Shown: in pieces, positions 1 to 9,311 of the stretch | Position numbering within the stretch: the first letter of the stretch is position 1 | Layout: each line of letters begins with the position of its first letter | Assembly (NCBI GenBank): GCA_016840095.1 | Contig: JAEOSZ010000040.1 | Location: 1-64,000 of the forward strand | DNA: 64,000 bases | DNA from: Candidatus Heimdallarchaeota archaeon | Lineage (GTDB): Archaea > Asgardarchaeota > Heimdallarchaeia > Heimdallarchaeales > Heimdallarchaeaceae | Reading direction: 5' to 3' | Notes under the pieces: model-generated | Told to the model about the DNA's origin: nothing | The model's database searches: none | What the model saw: only the letters and a program-made list of their open reading frames with translations | Made by a program: the position numbers and the translations under genes

Positions 1-2
1 AT

Positions 3-977
3 GGAATTCTAGATAAGGAGAAAACAGGTGGTTTAGAACTTAATTGGGGAAATCAAGAAGCTGCCATGGAGTTGCTCCACCAAATGGCTAGAGGAGAAGG
101 TTTCGGTTTGATTGTAGGTCAAGGAGTAAAAAGAATGAAGAAGATTTTTGCTGAGAAATTTGGTGGAGATCCTAAACTTCTTGATGATATTGGAATGGAA
201 TCAAAGGGATTGGAATTCAGTGAATATATGACTAAAGAATCCCTCGCTCAACAGGGTGGATATGGTTTAGCCTTGAAAGGAGCACAACACGATGAAGCTT
301 GGTTAATCTTCGAGGATATGGTACGTGGTAATTTACCTACCTTCGAGAAAAAAGCAGAAGCACTACACTGGTTCCCAATGTGGAGAACTTCATTTGGTTT
401 GCTTGGTCTGTGTAAGTTACCTTGGAATGATATCGTTCCAGAAGATAACAGAGATTATGCAGCTGGAAAAGTTCGTAAAGATGGTGCTTTTGTTCCTGAT
501 GATTTAGCAGATCCTGCTAAGATACCAGAACATGTTCAAAATTATGTTACTTATTATACAGCTGTAACTGGCAACGAGATTGATTCAGTCGAATATATTA
601 GAATGAGTGAAAGAGTATATAATTTCCAAAGAACACTCAATTTGATGCTTTTACCACCAAGTGTTACATTCAAAGATATAGATTGTATTCCTTACAGAGC
701 AATGGGACCAGTGACTAAAGAAGAATTCATATCTCGAGAAGAACAATATTACAATAAACAGCTTAAAGATGAAATCAAAGTCAATCTAGAAGAGATGAGT
801 ATTTCAGAAAAGATGACTGCATTAAGAGAGTTCAGAGAAGCTAATTATGAGAAACTCAGGAAAACTGTTTATGAACGCAGAGGTTGGGATAAGAATGGAA
901 TTCCTACAATTAAGAAGTTGAAAGAACTTGGAATGGATTTCCCAGAATTAATCGAATTAATTCAACAAAACCAATAA
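3..977 (+). CDS. Aldehyde ferredoxin oxidoreductase family protein, C-terminal part (5' truncated by window edge)
   Basis: Frame open from nt 3 (GILDKEKTGGLELNWGNQEAAMELLHQMARGEGFG...) through the listed ORF at 66; 'REGFG..GQGVKR' and 'KGLE' motifs typical of the AOR C-terminal domain. Confidence 0.8.
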   Translation, partial: GILDKEKTGGLELNWGNQEAAMELLHQMARGEGFGLIVGQGVKRMKKIFAEKFGGDPKLLDDIGMESKGLEFSEYMTKESLAQQGGYGLALKGAQHDEAWLIFEDMVRGNLPTFEKKAEALHWFPMWRTSFGLLGLCKLPWNDIVPEDNRDYAAGKVRKDGAFVPDDLADPAKIPEHVQNYVTYYTAVTGNEIDSVEYIRMSERVYNFQRTLNLMLLPPSVTFKDIDCIPYRAMGPVTKEEFISREEQYYNKQLKDEIKVNLEEMSISEKMTALREFREANYEKLRKTVYERRGWDKNGIPTIKKLKELGMDFPELIELIQQNQ

Positions 978-1134
978 ACTTCTCCTTTTTTTCTTATTTT
1001 TTATTCGCTTTTATAGTGGATTATTCTACTAGGAATATCCTAAAGATTAAATACTTCGTTTTAACATATATTTAAACTAGAAGTGTTAGTTGGGGTATTA
1101 TTTCTAGCATTTTTAGTAAAGGGGTATAGCTAAA

Positions 1135-1686
1135 ATGAGTTTCCTGGCAAATTTGTTCTCAAGGACTAAAACAGAGAAAAAAGCAAAAGTACTGATATTG
1201 GGGTTAGCGGCTGCAGGCAAGACCACATTAACCAAATATCTACGATATGGGGAGTATGTTAAGGACACAATACCAACTATCGGGCAAAACATTGATTCAC
1301 TAGAATACGAAGGGTGGAAAATTACCACAATAGATGTTGCAGGGCAACAAGATTTTAGATTCTTATGGGATGCACATTATCCTGGAACATCCGCTGTGAT
1401 ATTTGTAATAGATGCAGCTGATATTGAAACTCTTCCAGAAGCTAGGGATATCTTCAGAAAACATGTTTTCAATAACCCAGCACTTAGTAGCGTTCCAGTA
1501 TTAATATTAGCAAATAAACAAGATCTTGAAGGAGCAGTTGAAGCTCCCTTGTTAATACAATTGCTAGGGTTACATTTAGATATGCAAGACCGTACATTTG
1601 CTGTATTCGATTCAAGTATTCTTTATGGGAGAGGTGTAGTTGAAGCTTTCAGTTGGATAGTAAATCAACTAGAAGTAAATGATTAA
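1135..1686 (+). CDS. Arf/Arl-like small GTPase
   Basis: G1 GLAAAGKTT, G2 TIPT, G3 DVAGQQ, G4 NKQD; length 183 aa. Confidence 0.92.
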   Translation: MSFLANLFSRTKTEKKAKVLILGLAAAGKTTLTKYLRYGEYVKDTIPTIGQNIDSLEYEGWKITTIDVAGQQDFRFLWDAHYPGTSAVIFVIDAADIETLPEARDIFRKHVFNNPALSSVPVLILANKQDLEGAVEAPLLIQLLGLHLDMQDRTFAVFDSSILYGRGVVEAFSWIVNQLEVND

Positions 1687-1765
1687 ACCTACCCTCATAT
1701 TTTTCATTTAATCACATTTATTAATGCATATGATGATATTTTCTTAATTTCGCTAGAAATCTTGA

Positions 1766-3859
1766 GTGGGTTGTATATTGAAAAATAATATATTATCTAA
1801 GCACGGAATTAATTTTATTGCTTTTTTGTTTGTAGCTTTCATGTTCATTTCTCCAAGCTTCATTTCTCAAGCAAATAGCTATAATTTCAAAGATCTGAAT
1901 TCTAGTTATTTTACCAATATTGAAAATACTGCACCTTTTCAAACATCATTAAATGACTTGAATAACATTACTGAATTTGAAGAGTTTGTTGATTCGATAA
2001 TCACTCAACAGCTGTTGGATTACAATATTGTTGGAGCAACTTTCACCGCAGTTAATAATGGTAGTTTCTATCTTTCCAAGGGGTACGGCTATAGAAAAAA
2101 GTATCCCCATATTGGTGTAGATCCTAATTCCACTCTTTTCAGAATAGGCTCTGTTTCAAAAACCTTTACTGCTATAGCTGTCTTACAACTTGTTGAGGAT
2201 GGTTTATTGAATCTTGATGAAGATATTAATGAATATCTTACAGCTTTTCAAATTCCAGATACTTACATTGAACCAATTACTCTTAGACATATTCTTACTC
2301 ATACAGCAGGTTTTGAAGAATGGCGTGTAAGTATCGTAGTTCCTACATTCAGTGATGTTCCAGATGTAGAAACTCTCTTAAAAGACTATATCCCTGCACG
2401 GGTTCATCCTCCTGGAGAAATCAGTGCTTATTCAAACTATGGCTTAGGACTAGCAGCATATATTGTTGAAGAAATTTCTGGAAAAGCATTTGAGGATTAC
2501 ATCTATGATGAAATTGCTTCTCCTTTAGGTATGGACTATACTTCATTTGAACAACCTCTTCCAGTAGCTTTGGAAGCTAATATGTCTGATGCTTATGATG
2601 GTGATGGAAACATACAATTTTTTGAAAATGTAATTCTACCAGGTGCAGGTGCTGGATCTTCTTCATCTGGAGATATGGCTAGGTTAATGCTTGCTCTATT
2701 AAATAACGGAACATATGACGGAAGTAGAATCCTAAATAATGAAACTGTAGCTCTTATGTTTGAAAGTCACTTTCAACCTCCTCATCCTTCTTTTATTCCT
2801 GGAGTTGGATTAGGATTATATGAGATGGACGTTATTAATGAGAGTATTATAGGTCATGAAGGAGATACTATTTACTTCCACAGTGGAATGGTACTTTTTC
2901 CCGAGTATGATTTTGGGTATTTTGTTTCTTATAATAGTCAAACTGGTGGATATGCTAGATCTGAGCTGTTATTGGAATTCATTGACTATTTTCTTCCTAA
3001 AGAAAAAGAAGATTTCACTAATCATATAACTGAAAATCTTAGAGATTTTGATGGGATATATCTACTCTCAAGGAGATTGTACTATAAGTACTATACTGCT
3101 TCTCCTCATATATGGTTCGGCTATAGATTTACAATGAAAACAAATTCAACACATCTGATGATTGAAGGAATAAGTGCTCCTTTTACTCAGATTTCTGAAG
3201 ACTTTTTCTGGGCAAAAATTCCTGAATATCCTTATGACTTCTTTGTAGTTTTTATTAGAAATTTAAAAGGAGATGTGACTAATTTTTATGCAAACTTTTT
3301 CCGATCTTTAACTTCGTATGAGAAAATTAATTCAATTTATGCGAATAATCCAATGCAGTTAGTTTTTGCAATAATAATTGGAATTGTATACATCATCATT
3401 CTTGCTTTCTGGGGAATAGATAGAATGTTCAAAACAAAAAGAAAAGATGAGAAGAGATTAAGTATTAAAAGAATATTCAAATGGGGGACTTTTGGTGCAT
3501 CTATTTTTGGAGTCATACCAATGCTTTACTTTGCTATAAAATCACAAAATATCATATTTCTAGCAGCTGATACCAAGGAATACTTAGGATGGTTAATAGC
3601 ACTTCCTTATATAGGTACAGTTCTGTTTGGAGGATTAGTGTTACTTTCTGCTCTAAGCTGGTATGAATTCCGTTCAAAACCAAGTGAATCAAAACAAGAA
3701 GAAAAAACAACAATTAAAAATATTGAAATAGAAAAGACATTTGAGAACAGGAGTAAGAAAGAAAAACCTTTGATGACGAATATTCAATTTACAGTGATAG
3801 CACTGTTTGGAATCTTCGTTATTGTTCTATTCAGTGTTTGGAGAATGTATGGATTCTAA
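1766..3859 (+). CDS. Serine beta-lactamase/PBP-like hydrolase with C-terminal transmembrane helices
   Basis: SVSK (SxxK) and YSNYGLG (YxN) motifs, signal peptide-like N-terminus, hydrophobic C-terminal segments; GTG start. Confidence 0.85.
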   Translation: MGCILKNNILSKHGINFIAFLFVAFMFISPSFISQANSYNFKDLNSSYFTNIENTAPFQTSLNDLNNITEFEEFVDSIITQQLLDYNIVGATFTAVNNGSFYLSKGYGYRKKYPHIGVDPNSTLFRIGSVSKTFTAIAVLQLVEDGLLNLDEDINEYLTAFQIPDTYIEPITLRHILTHTAGFEEWRVSIVVPTFSDVPDVETLLKDYIPARVHPPGEISAYSNYGLGLAAYIVEEISGKAFEDYIYDEIASPLGMDYTSFEQPLPVALEANMSDAYDGDGNIQFFENVILPGAGAGSSSSGDMARLMLALLNNGTYDGSRILNNETVALMFESHFQPPHPSFIPGVGLGLYEMDVINESIIGHEGDTIYFHSGMVLFPEYDFGYFVSYNSQTGGYARSELLLEFIDYFLPKEKEDFTNHITENLRDFDGIYLLSRRLYYKYYTASPHIWFGYRFTMKTNSTHLMIEGISAPFTQISEDFFWAKIPEYPYDFFVVFIRNLKGDVTNFYANFFRSLTSYEKINSIYANNPMQLVFAIIIGIVYIIILAFWGIDRMFKTKRKDEKRLSIKRIFKWGTFGASIFGVIPMLYFAIKSQNIIFLAADTKEYLGWLIALPYIGTVLFGGLVLLSALSWYEFRSKPSESKQEEKTTIKNIEIEKTFENRSKKEKPLMTNIQFTVIALFGIFVIVLFSVWRMYGF

Positions 3860-4680
3860 GTTAACTTCAAATATTCTCTCTTCTTTCTTTCATAATAGTC
3901 AGCCATTTTTTCTGCTTCTTCTTTTGGAAAAACTCCCAATTCTTGAAATTTATTTTTAAGGAAAGTATCAAAATATAGATTAATAACATCCATTGCTCTG
4001 AATAACTCCTTTCGTGTAGTTTCCTTCACAAGAGTTTGTTCAAACAATTCAAGTCTGCTGGAGTCAAGCTTAATCTCTATTCTTCTATACCCCTCTCTTT
4101 TTCTCTGTGCAAGAATATCTTCAAACATTAAGAGATTTTTTCTATACCAATCTATACAATCCTCTCCATCCCACAATTCACCTCTACCAAACTTAGCAAC
4201 AGTATAGCTAAACCCTAGAAAATGATGAGCGACTCTGTTTTTCAGAAAATCCATATCTATTTCCCATTCTAGATTCTTACTCTTTTCTATCACTTCTTTC
4301 AAGTGACTAGCAGGATCGTAAAGTGCATCTATGAATGCTCTGTCGGGTCTTGCTTGTAATGGTAATTTTCCATAAGAAAAATCAACTTTGATTTCTTCTT
4401 CTTTGTAAAATACAACTAACATTCGATCACTTACAGGAGGAATTGCTGCACACAAATACTCTCCTACTTGTTCAGCTATTTTATATCTATCCTCTAGGAG
4501 GCTCTGTAGAGTATCTTCATCACACAAAATTGTTAAATCTACATCTGAGTACTCATCAGCACTCATTGAACCACTAAGATAAATAGCTTTAACTCTTGAA
4601 TCTTTGCTCAAAAATTCACAAGCTCTAGTTGTTAAAGATTGATGATTAGGAAGGTTTCTAAATCGCTCAACAGTGTACAT
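3856..4680 (-). CDS. Nucleotidyltransferase-domain protein (MNT/KNTase-like)
   Basis: GSMSADEYSDVDLTIL matches GS-x(n)-S-D-x-D. Confidence 0.75.
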   Translation of the reverse strand: MYTVERFRNLPNHQSLTTRACEFLSKDSRVKAIYLSGSMSADEYSDVDLTILCDEDTLQSLLEDRYKIAEQVGEYLCAAIPPVSDRMLVVFYKEEEIKVDFSYGKLPLQARPDRAFIDALYDPASHLKEVIEKSKNLEWEIDMDFLKNRVAHHFLGFSYTVAKFGRGELWDGEDCIDWYRKNLLMFEDILAQRKREGYRRIEIKLDSSRLELFEQTLVKETTRKELFRAMDVINLYFDTFLKNKFQELGVFPKEEAEKMADYYERKKREYLKLT

Positions 4681-4749
4681 ATGATTGATTTAAATTCATG
4701 TTAAATAAATCTTTATACGAATTTTATTATTGAATTTAACATAATAGAG

Positions 4750-4851
4750 CTAGCAACACCACATACCTCCAGCAATAATAGCTGCAATTGCGGTTAGAAT
4801 TATTAGAGCAATTATTATTACTAATAGAACTATACCTGTAATAATAATCAT
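4750..4851 (-). CDS. Candidate hydrophobic micropeptide (33 aa)
   Basis: Manual translation: MIIITGIVLLVIIIALIILTAIAAIIAGGMWCC*; ATG start, single predicted TM, absent from the ORF track because of length. Confidence 0.3.
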   Translation of the reverse strand: MIIITGIVLLVIIIALIILTAIAAIIAGGMWCC

Positions 4852-4866
4852 TTTAGAAGCTGGTAC

Positions 4867-5169
4867 TTATTTGTTGTTACCAATTGCAGCTTGAACAGAG
4901 CTAGAACCTACAATTATGGATGAAAGAGATATCATGAATAATATAATACCAATAACAATCAGGCCTGCAACTCCAGTATTCACTACTATTGCAATAGCTA
5001 ATAAAATTACAAAAACAACTAAACTAATTGTAAAGTAATATTGATTGAATTTCTGCAGTTTATCACTTACTAAAAGTGGAGTTTCAACAATTTCCTTTTT
5101 TGCTTGAAATTCATCTGAATCTGTAATAACATCGTACTTAAGAAATATTCTTCTTAAATTTTTGTTAAA
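4867..5169 (-). pseudogene. Open frame without usable start encoding a two-helix membrane segment; possible truncated gene
   Basis: Manual translation: FNKNLRRIFLKYDVITDSDEFQAKKEIVETPLLVSDKLQKFNQYYFTISLVVFVILLAIAIVVNTGVAGLIVIGIILFMISLSSIIVGSSSVQAAIGNNK*; in-frame TGA just upstream and no ATG/GTG/TTG before the first helix. Confidence 0.35.
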
Positions 5170-5253
5170 TCATGATCAAAAGAATTGAATGCAATGGATA
5201 ACTTTAGTTTTTTTGATATTAATATTTAATAAATATCATACACTCTTACACTC

Positions 5254-5769
5254 ATGAAGAAATCTGTGAAAATCATTCTAATCACTACAATACCAATATT
5301 ACTCGGAGTTGCTGCTTTTGGAGGAACAATACTTTATTCATACCTACAAGTAGATTATTTCATTGGAGATACTAATATAGCATTTGACATTACTCCAGAT
5401 TTTGTGGAAGGTTATATAGGTTTCATAACTTTGACCATACCTGCAGAAATCAGTAATAACGGAGTATATGCTATAAGAGAACTTAATATTACAATAGTCG
5501 TTGAGGGAGAAAATTTCACTCTCTCAACTCTAAATACAGAGTTACTGGCTAAAGGAGAGAACATTCTAGGTGATATTAAGACTGGAGATATTTGGTCAGA
5601 TGATATAGTAGTACAATTAACTTATTACATACCTTTACTTGCAGTTGATGATGGGGATTTTGTTATTAGTATATTCATTAGTCTGAAAGTTGATTTCGCT
5701 ATCTTTAAGGTTCCACTAAACATTGAAGTTGTTGAATTTGTTGGATGGGATTCCCCATTTGGCATCTAA
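5254..5769 (+). CDS. N-terminally anchored extracytoplasmic protein of unknown function
   Basis: Signal/TM N-terminus then beta-rich sequence. Confidence 0.6.
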   Translation: MKKSVKIILITTIPILLGVAAFGGTILYSYLQVDYFIGDTNIAFDITPDFVEGYIGFITLTIPAEISNNGVYAIRELNITIVVEGENFTLSTLNTELLAKGENILGDIKTGDIWSDDIVVQLTYYIPLLAVDDGDFVISIFISLKVDFAIFKVPLNIEVVEFVGWDSPFGI

Positions 5770-5825
5770 TTCACTTTATTTAGAAATCTTAATAATAAGA
5801 ATCATATATTGCTATTTGAAGAATT

Positions 5826-6935
5826 ATGAGTGCTAATGAAAGTTATATTGATATTGATACTCTTCAAAACTTTATGAAAGATGTTTTTGTAGGTTTAGGT
5901 TATCCTGAAGAACAAGCTCAAATTAGTACAGATGTACTTATTGAGTCAGATCTTAGAGGAATTCGATCACATGGTGTTCAGAGATTGAAATATTATTATG
6001 TAAGAGTTAAAGCAGGACAACATTTGGTGAGTGATTACGAAATTGTAAAAGATGAGGGAGCAACAGCTGTTATAGATGGTAACCATGGAAATGGACACTA
6101 TATCTCCTACAAAGCAATGGAATTAGCTATAGTAAAAGCAAAGAAATTTGGCTTAGGAATGGTTGTTGTTAGAAATAGTACTCATTATGGAATAGCTGGT
6201 TATTATCCTCTAATGGCGATAAAAGAAGGATGTTTAGGTATGACAGGTACCAATGCAAGACCAGCAGTAGCACCAACGTTTGGGGGAGAACCTATGTTTG
6301 GAACAAATCCACTAACTTTCGGTTTTCCAACAGATGAGGAATTTCCGTTTGTTTTAGATTGTGCAACTTCTATCATTCAAAGAGGAAAAGTTGAGATTGC
6401 AGCAAGAGATGGAACTCCTTTACCTGAAGGAGTAGTAATTGATAGAGAAACAGGTCAGATTAGAACTGATGCTGAACAGCTGCTAAAAGATTTTGTAAAG
6501 AATAAAGCAGCTTTGTTAGCCTTAGGTGGTGCAGGAGAGAAACTATCGGGACACAAAGGATATGGATATGCTACAGTTGTAGAAATTCTTTCATCAGCTT
6601 TGCAGGATGGAGTCTTCCTGAAAGATTTATCTGGTCTTGATCAAAACGGAGAACAAACTCATTTCAGAGTAGGTCACTTTTTTATTGCAATTGATCCAGA
6701 ATTCTTCATGGGTTTGGATATTTTCAAAACAATTGCTGGAAATATTTGCAGAGGTCTTAGAAACTCTGACAAAGTTCCTGATGCTATCCGAATTTATACC
6801 GCAGGTGAAAAAGAGTTTGAAGCAGAAAATATTGTCAGAGAACAAGGTGTTCCAATTAGCAAAAGTATACAAGAAGATCTTATTTTCATGAGAGATGAAC
6901 TTAATTTATCTCAGTATCAATTTGATTTTGAATGA
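5826..6935 (+). CDS. Malate/L-lactate dehydrogenase (LDH2/MDG2) family oxidoreductase
   Basis: 'SDLRGIRSHGVQRL', 'NSTHYGIAGYY', 'FGTNPLTFGFP' and 'SGHKGYG' motifs of this family. Confidence 0.88.
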   Translation: MSANESYIDIDTLQNFMKDVFVGLGYPEEQAQISTDVLIESDLRGIRSHGVQRLKYYYVRVKAGQHLVSDYEIVKDEGATAVIDGNHGNGHYISYKAMELAIVKAKKFGLGMVVVRNSTHYGIAGYYPLMAIKEGCLGMTGTNARPAVAPTFGGEPMFGTNPLTFGFPTDEEFPFVLDCATSIIQRGKVEIAARDGTPLPEGVVIDRETGQIRTDAEQLLKDFVKNKAALLALGGAGEKLSGHKGYGYATVVEILSSALQDGVFLKDLSGLDQNGEQTHFRVGHFFIAIDPEFFMGLDIFKTIAGNICRGLRNSDKVPDAIRIYTAGEKEFEAENIVREQGVPISKSIQEDLIFMRDELNLSQYQFDFE

Positions 6936-7062
6936 TTCAAAATTACTTCTTCTTCTATCTTTTTTATATTTTTATATGCCTTTATAAATCAATACAAAAA
7001 CATTAAATATCTTCCGTTTTATCTTTATTAATTTCGCTTGAGGTTAAGATTTCAAGAGAAAG

Positions 7063-9276
7063 GTGAAAAATATGATTTTAAAGAAAAAAAAACTGCTACT
7101 ATCTCTTTTTCTCACTGTAACTACTTTACTTACATTCAATCTCTATAACGGAACTACTGTAGTAAAAGCTGCCTTGATACCTCATGGACCTATTGTAATT
7201 CAACAAGATGCTGACTTTGCTCTTTATGGGTTTCCAGGAACAGGAGATCCTTCTACTCCATACATAATTGAAAACTATGAGATTATTACTTCAAACTATG
7301 CAGGGATATTCATTACGCATACAACAAAGAGTTTCATTATTCGTAATTGCTATGTTGATGCCTTTAACAATGGTATTTACATTTATGAAACATATGGAGG
7401 AATTATTGAGGTTGTAAATAACACTTGTGAGTATAACAACCACGTTGGTGTCAGAATCGAATTTGTAGATTCGCCAATCATATCAGAAAACAAATGCTAC
7501 TTCAATCTAGAAAATGGTCTTCGATTTTGGGAAGTCTTATCACCAACAATTATTGATAATAGATGTCAATTCAACCAATACAGTGGTTTACTACTTCTTC
7601 ATTCTGAAAATTCCATTGTAAGGAATAATATTCTCAGTGATAATGGTGGTGATGCAATGGAAGTTAAATTTGCACCAAACTCTGTTTTTACTGATAATAT
7701 ATGTAACAATAACCAATGGCATGGAATCGATATTGCAGATTCTGAAATGTGTACTATAGTTGGAAACGAAGCAAATGGAAATTCAGCTGTAGGAATAATA
7801 CTTATCACATCACCATATGCTACATTAACAGATAATACCTGTAATATCAACCTTGGTGATGGAATAATATTACATGAATCTTCTAATTCTGTTCTTACTG
7901 ATAACACAGCTAATTTCAATCAATATTCAGGGATAGGTACTTCTCGATCATCAAGTATGATTATTCAAGGAAGTTTCTGCTCAAATAATGGATATCTAGG
8001 AATAAGTGTTTTCGATGGATCAAATTTTGAAATTCTAAATAATTATTGCACAGATAATGGCATTTGGGGAATAGAAACTGTCAAGATGGATTATCTAACT
8101 GTACTGAATAATTTCTGCTCGAATAATGGAGTCTGGGGATTTACAACTGATCTATCTAGCAATATTCTAGTAGCTGAAAACGAGTGTACATACAATGGTT
8201 ACAAAGGCATGTTCATAACAAGAGTCAATGAAGGAGATATAACTGATAATTATTGTAGTTATCAATATCGTGAAGATGGAATTTCTGTAGAACAATCATC
8301 TGATTTATACATTGCAGATAATCTCTGTGAATACAACATTGATTTAGGCATCACTATAGGAAGTTCTGATACAATAGTTGTTGAAAGCAATTCATTAGTT
8401 AACAATTACAACTGGGGACTATTTGTTCCTCACTCAACAAATATTGATATCTTCAATAATAATTGTAGCAACAATGCTAACAGAGGTATCTATACAGTTG
8501 AATCAAGATATTTAACAATAATAAACAATATTTGTAACGATAATACTGGAAATGGTGGTATTTTCATTGATGTCACAACCTATTCAACAATTGAAAACAA
8601 TATTGCCAACAATAATAGGTATGGTTTAGCAGCTGTTTACTCAAACTTTACAACTGTATCCAATAATGAATTCAGTTACAATATAATCAATGGAATTGCT
8701 ACTTTAGAATACAGAAATTCAACAATTTCGAATAATATCTGTAACTACAATGGAAATTCAGGTATAATGTTTTATTGGGATACCTATTTCGTTGATGTAA
8801 TTGAAAATGAGTGCAGTTACAACGCACTTTATGGAATTTATTTGAGATCATCCGATTACAACAATATTCTCTCTAATACCCTAGTAGAAAATGTTGGATA
8901 TGGTGTTGTGTTAAACGAATCCAGCGATAACAATTTCATACATCTGAACTACTTTATTGATAATAACTTAGGCTACACCTACTTACAATATTATGAGAGT
9001 CAGGGATATGATGGTTCAGGAACAAACCTTTGGTTTGATGAAGACACTAAAAAAGGAAACTATTACTCAGACTGGAAGAAAAGAGTATCATTCCCAATCC
9101 CTCCAGCTAATACACCACCCCCTCCACCTCCTCCCCCTCCGGCACCACCAACACAAATTCCACCTCCTGATATCCCTCCACCTCCACCTCCACCACCACC
9201 TGCAGCTGTAGGTTATCCAATAGATGGACCTTGGAATGTAGTAGACGAATATCCGTTGAAAATCAAAATTAAATAA
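7063..9276 (+). CDS. Secreted right-handed parallel beta-helix (NosD-like) protein with proline-rich C-terminal linker
   Basis: Signal peptide; about 22 rungs of consensus [I/V]xxNxCxxNxxxG; PPPPPPPPPAPPTQIPPPDIPPPPPPPPP near the C-terminus. Confidence 0.85.
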   Translation: MKNMILKKKKLLLSLFLTVTTLLTFNLYNGTTVVKAALIPHGPIVIQQDADFALYGFPGTGDPSTPYIIENYEIITSNYAGIFITHTTKSFIIRNCYVDAFNNGIYIYETYGGIIEVVNNTCEYNNHVGVRIEFVDSPIISENKCYFNLENGLRFWEVLSPTIIDNRCQFNQYSGLLLLHSENSIVRNNILSDNGGDAMEVKFAPNSVFTDNICNNNQWHGIDIADSEMCTIVGNEANGNSAVGIILITSPYATLTDNTCNINLGDGIILHESSNSVLTDNTANFNQYSGIGTSRSSSMIIQGSFCSNNGYLGISVFDGSNFEILNNYCTDNGIWGIETVKMDYLTVLNNFCSNNGVWGFTTDLSSNILVAENECTYNGYKGMFITRVNEGDITDNYCSYQYREDGISVEQSSDLYIADNLCEYNIDLGITIGSSDTIVVESNSLVNNYNWGLFVPHSTNIDIFNNNCSNNANRGIYTVESRYLTIINNICNDNTGNGGIFIDVTTYSTIENNIANNNRYGLAAVYSNFTTVSNNEFSYNIINGIATLEYRNSTISNNICNYNGNSGIMFYWDTYFVDVIENECSYNALYGIYLRSSDYNNILSNTLVENVGYGVVLNESSDNNFIHLNYFIDNNLGYTYLQYYESQGYDGSGTNLWFDEDTKKGNYYSDWKKRVSFPIPPANTPPPPPPPPPAPPTQIPPPDIPPPPPPPPPAAVGYPIDGPWNVVDEYPLKIKIK

Positions 9277-9279
9277 TTA

Positions 9280-9311
9280 ATTGTGAAGCAATTTCACAAT
9301 TTTTCTTTTTT
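9280..9311 (+). terminator. Hairpin plus T-rich tract after the beta-helix gene
   Basis: ATTGTGAA (9280-9287) / TTCACAAT (9293-9300) stem followed by TTTTCTTTTTTC; convergent with the next gene. Confidence 0.5.

Noticed and set aside
7599-7919. 106-aa minus ORF antisense to the beta-helix repeats
   Set aside because: Antisense shadow of a repetitive coding sequence with no independent support.
8993-9211. 72-aa ORF ending HHPLHLLPLRHHQHKFHLLISLHLHLHHHLQL
   Set aside because: Out-of-frame reading of the poly-proline coding stretch of the beta-helix gene.
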